Shown: piece after piece, positions 6,859 through 12,743 of the stretch | Position numbering within the stretch: position 1 is the stretch's first letter | Layout: each line of letters starts with the position of its first letter | Assembly (NCBI GenBank): GCA_003154025.1 | Contig: PMCE01000229.1 | Location: 1 to 13,084 of the forward strand | DNA length: 13,084 nt | Source: Syntrophaceae bacterium | GTDB lineage: Bacteria; Desulfobacterota; SM23-61 | Direction: 5' to 3' | Position numbers and translations under genes: made by a program | Notes under the pieces: generated by a model | What the model saw: only the letters and a program-made list of their open reading frames with translations | Databases searched by the model: none | What the model was told of the DNA's origin: nothing

Positions 6859-7428
6859 ATGGCCAAGACGATCCGGTGGGAAAAGGACAAAGACACAGCC
6901 CTGGCCCGGGCCCGCAAAGAAAAGAAAATGGTCCTGCTCGATTTTTTCAACCCCGGCTGAATCGGCTGCCAGCAGATGGGTGCGGTTACGTACCCCGACG
7001 AGAAGGTGGCCGAATTCGTCGAGAAGCACATGGTCCCGATTCAGGTGATGTTTGACGCTCAACCCCTGGCTGCGGACTTCAAAATAAAATGGACCCCCAC
7101 GGTGATCACCCTGGACGAGGAGGGGAACGAGCATCACCGCACCGTGGGTTTCCTGTCGCCCGAAGAATTCATCCCCTCGCTGATGCTGGGCATGGGCAAG
7201 GCCCACTTTGACCGGGAGAAGTTCGAGGCGGCCATGGCTCTCTTCGACCAGCTCCTGAAAGGTTACCCCAAAAGCGACGCGGCCCCCGAGGCAGTGTATC
7301 TGCTGGGAGTGGCCCAATACAAGAGTTCCCATAGCGCCAAGCCGCTGAAGGAGGCCTATGAAAGACTTCATACCGAATACCCCTCGAGCGAGTGGACCAA
7401 GCGGGCCCAGCCTTACAGGCTCTTATGA
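6859..7428 (+). CDS. Thioredoxin-like selenoprotein (UxxC) with C-terminal TPR, 189 aa
   Basis: A thioredoxin-fold protein followed by a TPR-like helical region. The frame from the ATG at 6859 (AAGGAG at 6846-6851) runs to 7428 with one internal TGA at codon 34 (6958-6960). The local sequence FFNPG-TGA-IGCQQM puts TGA exactly at the first Cys of the CxxC redox motif, giving UxxC with resolving Cys37. The thioredoxin cis-proline motif WTPTVI follows at 79-84, and residues 112-180 form a TPR-like pair of helices. The thioredoxin fold spans the TGA, so neither half makes sense alone. A selenocysteine-inserted thiol oxidoreductase is the best reading; a Cys-to-stop mutation is the alternative. 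It probably reduces or isomerises thiols or detoxifies peroxides. There is no signal peptide, so it is cytoplasmic. No selA, selB or selC lies in the window. Confidence 0.82.
6964..6987 (+). promoter_or_regulatory. Candidate bacterial SECIS stem-loop
   Basis: Four bases after the in-frame TGA, GGCTGC (6964-6969) can pair with GCGGTT (6982-6987) using three G-U pairs, leaving a 12-base loop with G at its third position (CAGCAGATGGGT). Bacterial SECIS elements sit within the coding sequence just after the UGA and need a guanine early in the apical loop, so position and loop fit. The stem is weak and other pairings are possible. Confidence 0.4.
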
Positions 7429-7447
7429 AGCTGGAAAAGGATCGCGG

Positions 7448-7840
7448 GTGGGGGTGCGCCGGAAAAAAGTCCTTCTTTACACCCCGGGAACCGAAGAATC
7501 GGGGAACAGGATCCAGAGCCTTTTGGAGATGTATGTTCCCGAGCGTCAGATGGACGTGTATCACACCATCGAAGGCTTAGCGGAGGGGCTGAAGGCCCCC
7601 CATGAAGGCGAAGTGGTCGCCGTCCTCCAGGCGAACAGCCAGGAGGATCTTTCGGCGCTTCTCTCCATCCGTCATTGGCTCCAAAATATAAAGACCATTC
7701 TCCTGGCCCCCAACCGGGAGGAGGAAACCATCGCCCTGTCCCATCAGTTACGGCCGCGATTCTTGAGCTACATCAATAACGACAACGACCTCTACCACGT
7801 TGCTGCGGTGCTGGAGAAGATGCTGAAAGACCATGGGTAA
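7448..7840 (+). CDS. Receiver-fold-like hypothetical protein, 130 aa
   Basis: The protein starts with a basic strand (RRKKVLLYTPG) and alternates strands and helices like a CheY-type fold: a second strand around EVVAVLQANS, a third near IKTILLAPN, a fourth at RFLSYINND and a final amphipathic helix VAAVLEKMLKDHG. The acidic pocket and phosphoacceptor Asp of true receivers are missing, so if related it is a degenerate, non-phosphorylated version. The start chosen is the GTG at 7448, six bases after AAAAGGA; an ATG at 7358 in the same frame lies deep inside the thioredoxin gene, and the ATG at 7425 is in a different frame. Function is unknown. A strong hairpin follows its stop. Confidence 0.6.
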   Translation: MGVRRKKVLLYTPGTEESGNRIQSLLEMYVPERQMDVYHTIEGLAEGLKAPHEGEVVAVLQANSQEDLSALLSIRHWLQNIKTILLAPNREEETIALSHQLRPRFLSYINNDNDLYHVAAVLEKMLKDHG

Positions 7841-7852
7841 GGGGAGAGCCTG

Positions 7853-7902
7853 GCCTGCGGCCTCCCCGGGAAAATGCAGAGCCCGGGGAGGGCCCCGCAG
7901 GC
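7853..7902 (+). other. Strong intergenic RNA hairpin
   Basis: GCCTGCGG (7853-7860) and CCTCCCCGGG (7861-7870) pair perfectly with CCCGGGGAGG (7882-7891) and CCGCAGGC (7895-7902). This makes an 18-bp, very GC-rich stem with one three-base bulge and an 11-base loop. No T run follows, so it is not a classic terminator. It could stabilise the upstream message, attenuate read-through into the UspA gene or be a mobile palindrome. Confidence 0.6.
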
Positions 7903-7950
7903 TTGGGGAAGAAAGACCCGCATGAATCGAGATAGCGAAGGGAGAAAGCG

Positions 7951-8415
7951 ATGTATCAAAGGATCTTAGCCCCCCTGGACGGTTCGCCGCTGGCGGAATG
8001 TGTTTTTCCCCATCTGGAAAATCTCGCCGCAGGTTGTCAGGTAAAAGAGGTGGTTCTGGTCCGGGTTGTCGAGCCCTTCCGTCAGGTCACTTCCTCGGAG
8101 TACGTGTTCAAACCCGAAGATGTGGCCCGCATCGACGAAGAAGCAAAGGCCGCGGCCCAGGCCTACTTGAGGGCGGCAACCACGAAAATCAAGCTGAACG
8201 AAACCGCGGTCAAAACGGAACTATTGACCGGAAACCCGGCCGAAGCCCTGGCCGCTTATGCCGCCCGAAACAAAGTGGATCTGTTCCTCATCGCCACCCA
8301 TGGCCGTTCCGGGGTCAGCCGCTGGGTGTGGGGGAGCGTGGCCGACCGGATTTTGCGCTCGGCCTGTGTTCCGGTCCTCATGGTGCGCGCCCCGGGATGT
8401 TTCCCGGGAATCTGA
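7951..8415 (+). CDS. Universal stress protein, UspA family, 154 aa
   Basis: A single-domain UspA protein. The opening YQRILAPLDGSPLAE carries the conserved Asp of the first strand, and THGRSGVSRWVWGS matches the ATP-binding loop G-2x-G-9x-G-S with Ala in place of the first Gly, as in many family members. The VPVLMVR ending is also typical. It is expected to bind ATP and help survival under starvation or oxidative and redox stress. AAGGGAG at 7938-7944 supports the ATG at 7951. Length is normal. It sits behind a strong hairpin, so its dosage may differ from that of the genes upstream. Confidence 0.92.
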   Translation: MYQRILAPLDGSPLAECVFPHLENLAAGCQVKEVVLVRVVEPFRQVTSSEYVFKPEDVARIDEEAKAAAQAYLRAATTKIKLNETAVKTELLTGNPAEALAAYAARNKVDLFLIATHGRSGVSRWVWGSVADRILRSACVPVLMVRAPGCFPGI

Positions 8416-8473
8416 CCGTAGATGGCGGCGGCATGATTCGGAAAGCTGAACCGTTCAGAAGGAGGCACCCGGA

Positions 8474-8797
8474 ATGAAGTACCTGGTTCATGGATCCGAA
8501 GGACCGGGATTCGCTTCCCCCGAGGAGGCGGTGCAGGTGTTGGAAAGAGTCGTCCTTCCCAGCTTTGACGCCCTGATCAAACTCGAGGAGGCGAAGAAGA
8601 TCGTCGCCGGAGGGCTTCCCGTCGGGGACCGGGCGTTTGTGTTCATCGTGGAAGCCTCCTCCAATGAAGAAGTCGATCAGTTATTGCGCTCGATTCCCAT
8701 GTGGGGAGTGCTGAGGTGGAAAGTCACCCCGCTTCAAACCTTTGCCGGAAGGGCGGCCCATGAGCGTAAGGCTATCAAGGAACTTAAGAAGGCATGA
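8474..8797 (+). CDS. Muconolactone-isomerase-like alpha/beta protein, 107 aa
   Basis: A small ferredoxin-like alpha/beta protein similar to the muconolactone delta-isomerase family: an opening strand KYLVHG, a helix containing VLERVVLPSFDAL, strand FVFIVEASSNEEVDQLL, and the diagnostic SIPMWGVLRWKVTPLQTF. AAGGAGG at 8459-8465, eight bases before the ATG, is an ideal ribosome-binding site. Proteins of this shape often occur as stand-alone members with no catechol pathway nearby, and none is visible here, so the classical muconate reaction is unlikely. It is better read as a small ligand-binding or isomerase-like stress protein. The following 170 bases hold no convincing gene. Confidence 0.68.
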   Translation: MKYLVHGSEGPGFASPEEAVQVLERVVLPSFDALIKLEEAKKIVAGGLPVGDRAFVFIVEASSNEEVDQLLRSIPMWGVLRWKVTPLQTFAGRAAHERKAIKELKKA

Positions 8798-8968
8798 CCT
8801 TGAAGGAGAAGCTTCCCTCGAAGAAGGGTTGATCCATACGAATCGCCGGGAAAGGCTTCTTGACCGGGTCCGCAGGTAAAGCAAGAGAGAGGCGGGGAAA
8901 ATACCCTGCTTCAAAGCCCTGGAATAGCTCGCGGATAAAGACGCTCGAAATCGGGAAGGAGTTTGAAA

Positions 8969-9136
8969 ATGAAAAAGGCCCACCGATGGCCGAGGAGGAA
9001 GCTAAATCTTCCCGAAGCGCTCAAAGGCCCGCCCCCCCTGCGAATTCCCGGAACCGTCTGGATGGCGGATTTGAAAAAGGCCGGGGAACGCGCCGAATAT
9101 CTCTGCTCCCAGAACCGGAAGAAAGAAGGCCCTTGA
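8969..9136 (+). CDS. Small basic hypothetical protein, 55 aa
   Basis: ATG to TGA with a clear GGGAAGGAG ribosome-binding site seven bases upstream. The product begins MKKAHRWPRRKLNLPEALKG and is strongly basic, with a central PGTVWMADLKKAGERAEYL segment likely to form a helix. No signal peptide, metal site or known domain is visible. Its stop codon is one base before the OsmC-like ATG, so the two are probably translated together. I do not recognise the family. The good ribosome-binding site and tight spacing argue it is real. Confidence 0.55.
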   Translation: MKKAHRWPRRKLNLPEALKGPPPLRIPGTVWMADLKKAGERAEYLCSQNRKKEGP

Positions 9137-9137
9137 G

Positions 9138-9688
9138 ATGCAGGGACAGAAGAACTTGAACGGGGTCAACGTAGACCAGTTATTCAACATCATGGACCGG
9201 GTCAAGCAGAACCCGGATATCGCCAAATTCAGGTTTCGCGCAAGAAACAAATGGACCCAGGGTACCCACAATCGCGCGACCACGAACGGTTTTTACGGGG
9301 CTCAGGGGAAGGACAGATCGAGGAACCCCATGGTTTTCGACCTGGATGAACCACCGGTTTTGCTGGGAAAGAATCAGGGGGCCAACCCGGCGAGGACCTT
9401 CTCCTTGCCCTGTCGGGCAGCCTGACGACCAGCTTGATAGCCCATGCCTCCGCCCGGGGTATAAAGATCAAAGGAGTCGAATCCCGGTATGAGGGCGAGT
9501 TGGATTTCCGCGGCTTTTTGGGCGTTTCGGAGGGGGTCAAGGTGGGATATCAGAATATCCGCGTGTCCTTCAAAATCGAAGCTCAGGTCTCCGCGGAACA
9601 GAAGGAAGAACTCATCCGGACGGCCCAGAGATACTCCCCGGTCTACAATACCATCGCCCAGTCGGCCCCGGCCTCCGTGCAGTTGGAT
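9138..9688 (+). pseudogene. OsmC-family protein, frameshifted
   Basis: An OsmC/Ohr-like redox protein broken by an apparent one-base loss. The first 85 codons encode the N-terminus through GKNQGANPA; the continuation (EDLLLALSGSLTTSLIAHA, then ESRYEGELDFRGFLGVSEGV and RYSPVYNTI) is in the -1 frame from 9392. Restoring one G at about 9392 (GCGGAG instead of GCGAG) gives a continuous ~184-aa protein of normal family length. No slippery heptamer is visible, so programmed frameshifting is unlikely. The reactive Cys expected in the ALAGCLTT-type helix is Ser (LSGSLTT), and the second family Cys position is Ser (RYSPV), so peroxide reduction by the usual mechanism would be lost even if the frame were intact. 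It continues without a stop into a methyltransferase fragment. The defect is either true decay or a homopolymer error. Confidence 0.75.
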
Positions 9689-9963
9689 AGACAAAAAATC
9701 TTGGACGCTTCCTTCTCCAAATTTGAATTCCAGCGGATGTCGCTGATGCTGTCCTTGCGGGACTTCTTTTCCGCTCCGGAGAGCACCCTGGCCGAGGTGG
9801 ATATCCGGCCGGCTTTTACGCGCTGGATTATGGCTGCGGCTCGGGAAGCTTCACCCAGGCGGCCACGGGGCTTCCCGACCTGAAGCCCGGCGACCTGGTG
9901 AACGTCTGGATTACGGATCAGGTGATCACTGCCCTGACCAAGCTAAGCTGGAGCCGAAACTGA
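9689..9963 (+). pseudogene. Methyltransferase N-terminal fragment joined to an unknown C-terminal tail
   Basis: Directly after the OsmC-like part, in the same frame, come residues typical of the start of a class I SAM-dependent methyltransferase (FQRMSLMLSLRDFFSAPEST, then VDIRP). The frame must shift by one base at about 9811 (GGGC expected, GGC present) to continue as GFYALDYGCGSGSFTQAA, which contains the SAM-binding glycine-rich loop (motif I). The rest of a methyltransferase is absent: the frame goes on as LPDLKPGDLVNVWITDQVIT and ends at TGA 9961-9963. That tail resembles the C-terminal strand region of some other small protein. The segment therefore looks like a mosaic of two gene remnants rather than a working enzyme. 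The methyltransferase identity is fairly safe; the tail is unrecognised. Confidence 0.6.
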
Positions 9964-9978
9964 AAAGGGGAAAAACGA

Positions 9979-10386
9979 ATGGGAAGGGTATTGATCTTCA
10001 GCGAATTGTTCGAGATCCGGGAACTCCTTGCCCAAGATTTCGCCGCCGAGGGGCATACGGTCGTCGTCACCGGCAACCCTGCCTTGACCCAGACCCTGCT
10101 CACGGACCTCAACCCCGACCTGGTCCTTCTCGATCTTCACCTCAAGAAGGCAAGCGCTTGGAATGTGCATCACCTCATTACCAGGAAATCTCCCCAGCTC
10201 CATGTCCTCCCCTTCGCCGCATACCCAACCACGGATGGAAACTTCCAACTGACCCTCGCCCGTCCGGAGGGGGGAGAGAACCTTTCTTTCCAAGCTTTCA
10301 AGCAGAAAATGAATATCCTCCTGAACCCCAACCTCACCTCCGAGAAGGGGGAATCCGAAGAGCAACGCCTTTACCCGGAGAGCTGA
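9979..10386 (+). CDS. Atypical stand-alone receiver protein, 135 aa
   Basis: The first 80 residues follow a CheY-type receiver: strand GRVLIFSE, helix, strand, and LVLLDLHLKK with Asp52 at the phosphoacceptor site. Other catalytic positions are altered: the N-terminal acidic pair is Ser-Glu (8-9), and the conserved Thr/Ser after strand 4 appears to be Ala (FAAY). The usual Lys after strand 5 is not clear. The C-terminal part (from about 90) is diverged. Phosphorylation may be slow or absent, so a protein-protein signalling role is possible. AAAAGGGG (9963-9970) lies nine bases before the ATG. It is the second receiver-like protein in the run besides the one at 7448. Confidence 0.7.
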   Translation: MGRVLIFSELFEIRELLAQDFAAEGHTVVVTGNPALTQTLLTDLNPDLVLLDLHLKKASAWNVHHLITRKSPQLHVLPFAAYPTTDGNFQLTLARPEGGENLSFQAFKQKMNILLNPNLTSEKGESEEQRLYPES

Positions 10387-10471
10387 GATATTTCGGTTGG
10401 AGGGGGCGGTTCCGCGCCCGGTAGGAAATCAAAATCATTCATCCATTCTGTTTCCCAAGGAGGAATAAAAA

Positions 10472-11881
10472 GTGAAGGCCATCCACCGCGCCGTTATATT
10501 GCTTTGCCTGGCTCTGCTGCCCCTCTTACCCGCGATCCCCGCGCGGGCGCAGGAAAAGCCCATGGACCTGAGCATGGCCATCATTCAGGTAGCCAGGCAG
10601 ACGATTCCTGCCGTGGTCCATATCGAAGTGACGGAACAGCAGGAAGTGGTCAACCCCAGGCTGCCTTTCCAGAACGATCCCTTCCTGCGGCGGTTCTTCG
10701 GCCTTCCCCAGATGCCGAAGAAATTCAAGAGAGAATTAAAAGGATTGGGCTCCGGGGTGATCATAGATGCCCAGGGCCATATCCTTACCAACCATCACGT
10801 AGCCGGCGGGGCGACCAAGATAGAAGTGATCCTCTCCGACGGCCGCCATTTCTCCGCCAAGCTGGTGGGCACGGACCCCAAAACCGATCTGGCGGTAATT
10901 CAGATCTCCGCCCCCGGCCCCCTTCCCTTTGTCAAGTTCGGCGACTCCGATAAAACCGAGGTGGGAGAGTGGGTGGTGGCCATCGGCCATCCGCGCGGGC
11001 TGGACCAGACGGTCACGCAGGGGATCATCAGCGCCAAACACCGGAGCGGGATCACCGACCCGAACAGTTACCAGGATTTCCTCCAGACCGACGCGGCCAT
11101 CAACCCGGGAAACAGCGGCGGCCCCCTGTTGAACCTGCGGGGAGAGGTGATCGGGGTCAACGCCGCCATCGCCTCCGAATCGGGAGGCTTCGAAGGGATC
11201 GGGTTCACCATCCCCAGTAACATGGGCCTGCACATCGCCAAAACGTTGATCGCCCACGGAAAAGTGCAGCGGGGATGGCTGGGAATCAGTATTCAGGATC
11301 TTACCCCCAAACTGGCCAAATCCGTCAAGGCGGAAAACGTCAAGGGGGTCTATGTGGCCAACGTGATGAAGGGGGGGCCGGCAGATAAGGCAGGCCTGCG
11401 GGCGAAAGACGTGATCGTTTCCTATCAGGGAAAAGAAGTCTCCGACTCGGGAACGCTCCGCAACGAGGTGGCCGACACGCCCATCGGCCAGGAGGCAAGA
11501 ATCGCCCTCCTTCGAGAGGGCCGCAAGGAAGACATCAGCGTTAAGGTCGGAAACCTGGAAGATTCCACCCGAATGCTGGCGGCGGTCGGCAAGGACCGGC
11601 TGGGGGTGGAGGTAAGGCCGCTGACGGCCCAGGAAACGGAAAAATACGGGCTCGAATCCGATCAGGGCGTGGCCATTTCCCGCCTTGATTTCAAAGGCCC
11701 GTTGCGGGAGGCCGGGTTTGAGGTAGGGGACATCATCCTGGCCATCAACGCCCAGCCCATCCAAGGGGTGGAGACCTTCGCCGCCCTCGTGAACCTTCTG
11801 AAACCCCAAGAAAAGATCACCATCTCCGCTCTCGACCACAAAAGCGGGGATACCGGCATGGTTCAAGTCACGGTGCGGTAG
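10472..11881 (+). CDS. Periplasmic serine protease, DegP/HtrA family, 469 aa
   Basis: An exported trypsin-like protease/chaperone for misfolded envelope proteins. A signal peptide covers about residues 1-26 (basic start, leucine-rich core, cleavage near ARA-QEK). The protease domain (about 35-255) has the triad His109 (LTNHHV), Asp139 (TDLAV) and Ser215 (GNSGGP). Two PDZ domains follow at about 265-360 and 375-467, as in DegP/DegQ. Length is normal. The start codon is GTG at 10472 with AAGGAGG at 10457-10463. An 85-base gap before it contains only a small GGGCG/CGCCC hairpin and no obvious separate promoter, so it is probably read from upstream. It fits a stress regulon. Confidence 0.95.
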   Translation: MKAIHRAVILLCLALLPLLPAIPARAQEKPMDLSMAIIQVARQTIPAVVHIEVTEQQEVVNPRLPFQNDPFLRRFFGLPQMPKKFKRELKGLGSGVIIDAQGHILTNHHVAGGATKIEVILSDGRHFSAKLVGTDPKTDLAVIQISAPGPLPFVKFGDSDKTEVGEWVVAIGHPRGLDQTVTQGIISAKHRSGITDPNSYQDFLQTDAAINPGNSGGPLLNLRGEVIGVNAAIASESGGFEGIGFTIPSNMGLHIAKTLIAHGKVQRGWLGISIQDLTPKLAKSVKAENVKGVYVANVMKGGPADKAGLRAKDVIVSYQGKEVSDSGTLRNEVADTPIGQEARIALLREGRKEDISVKVGNLEDSTRMLAAVGKDRLGVEVRPLTAQETEKYGLESDQGVAISRLDFKGPLREAGFEVGDIILAINAQPIQGVETFAALVNLLKPQEKITISALDHKSGDTGMVQVTVR

Positions 11882-11972
11882 CCGGGAGGCCTTCAAGGGG
11901 GCCGGGGGAAATCCGAAAGGGGAAGAAGGGATAATCAAACTGAGACGAAGCAGCGAACAGAAAGCCCGGCCG

Positions 11973-12473
11973 TTGAAGAAGCAGAGTTTTGGGCCCGTCC
12001 TTGATCCATTAATCGACGCTCTGCACAGCAAAGACGGAGAGGAGCGTCAACGGGCCCGTTTATCTCTGGTTTCCCTGGGGTCTGAAGCTGTCGATCCCCT
12101 GATTGAATTGCTCCCCGACCCCGATCACGAAGTGCGGTGGGAGGCGGCTAAAGCGCTCGGGGAGATTGCCGATCCCCGGTCCGCCCCGGCCCTGGTGGAG
12201 ATTTTGGAGGATGCCGGGTTCGATATTCGATGGCTCGCTGCCGAAGGACTGATCGCCCTTGGAAGGGCTGGGCTGGAACCCCTCCTGGAGACCTTGATAA
12301 TAAAGGCAGATTCGCTTTATCTACGGGAGGGCGCCCACCATGTGATGTACGACCTGTCCCATAGGGGGCTCAAAGGTCCGCTGGCCCCGGTCATGGCCGC
12401 ACTCGAGGGGGTGGACCCGGAAATCGAAGTCCCGGAGCCGGCCCGGAAAGCCCTCCTTGCGCTGAGGGGATAA
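11973..12473 (+). CDS. HEAT-repeat protein, about 166 aa
   Basis: An all-helical protein built of about four HEAT/PBS-lyase-like repeats, clearest at residues 37-66 (AVDPLIELLPDPDHEVRWEA) and 67-98 (SAPALVEILEDAGFDIRWLA). The WEAAKALGEI-type helix and Asp-x-x-x-Arg-Trp turns are diagnostic. Such repeats form protein-binding solenoids; the partner is unknown. The start is uncertain: TTG at 11973 opens the frame as annotated but lacks a ribosome-binding site, whereas AAGAAGGG at 11923-11930 would suit a rarer start near 11940 in the same frame, adding 11 residues. It is the last gene of the run; a terminator follows 16 bases after the stop. Confidence 0.82.
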   Translation: MKKQSFGPVLDPLIDALHSKDGEERQRARLSLVSLGSEAVDPLIELLPDPDHEVRWEAAKALGEIADPRSAPALVEILEDAGFDIRWLAAEGLIALGRAGLEPLLETLIIKADSLYLREGAHHVMYDLSHRGLKGPLAPVMAALEGVDPEIEVPEPARKALLALRG

Positions 12474-12489
12474 AGACCCGGGAGAGGTT

Positions 12490-12512
12490 ATCCTCTTCGG
12501 AGGATCCTTTTC
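12490..12512 (+). terminator. Rho-independent terminator with UUCG tetraloop
   Basis: A perfect six-base stem ATCCTC/GAGGAT closes a very stable TTCG loop and is followed by CCTTTTCT. It is placed just after the HEAT-repeat stop codon and ends the long co-directional run. Confidence 0.78.
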
Positions 12513-12543
12513 TATCATGGATGGAAGGAGAAGATGCCACCCT

Positions 12544-12727
12544 ATGAAAAGAAAGAACCAGGGAAAATTTACAGGATCAGATTCGTTCCTTCTTCGGTCC
12601 CCCAGACACGCAGAGTAAGAAGGATACCTTGCCCCTTAGAGCACATTTCAGCATCTGGTATTTCCTGATCGCCTTCCTTTTATTTTCTTGCCTGCAATAA
12701 TACTATATCAGCGGGTAGGAGATTGTG
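12544..12727 (+). pseudogene. Decayed 5' fragment of an FtsH-like gene
   Basis: In the frame starting at 12548 the sequence reads RENLQDQIRSFFGPP and, further on, LRAHFSIWYFLIAFLLFS. This is the cytoplasmic start and first membrane span of an FtsH-type ATPase/zinc protease. An ATG at 12544 would join it if one A were removed from the AAAA run. The frame then meets TAA (12698-12700) and TAG (12716-12718) exactly where the periplasmic segment should begin, and no AAA or peptidase domain follows. It is a remnant of about 55 codons. The identity rests on a short membrane segment, so it is good but not certain. Confidence 0.55.
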
Positions 12728-12743
12728 GAGATGTTCGGCGGCG

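Noticed and set aside
6958..6960. TGA as a true stop splitting the thioredoxin gene into a 33-aa piece and a separate gene at 6976
   Set aside because: The TGA falls exactly on the first CxxC position, the fold continues in frame, and no ribosome-binding site precedes the internal ATG.
7425..7580. ATG overlapping the thioredoxin stop (ATGA) as start of the next gene
   Set aside because: That frame closes after 51 codons with no protein-like features; the real downstream gene is in another frame with a GTG start at 7448.
8760..8879. 39-codon frame overlapping the end of the muconolactone-isomerase-like gene
   Set aside because: Strongly overlapping, no ribosome-binding site, and a product I cannot distinguish from chance.
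10736..12031. Long antisense open frame (431 codons) under the HtrA gene
   Set aside because: Same reason: it mirrors a clear protease gene and has no recognisable motif or ribosome-binding site.
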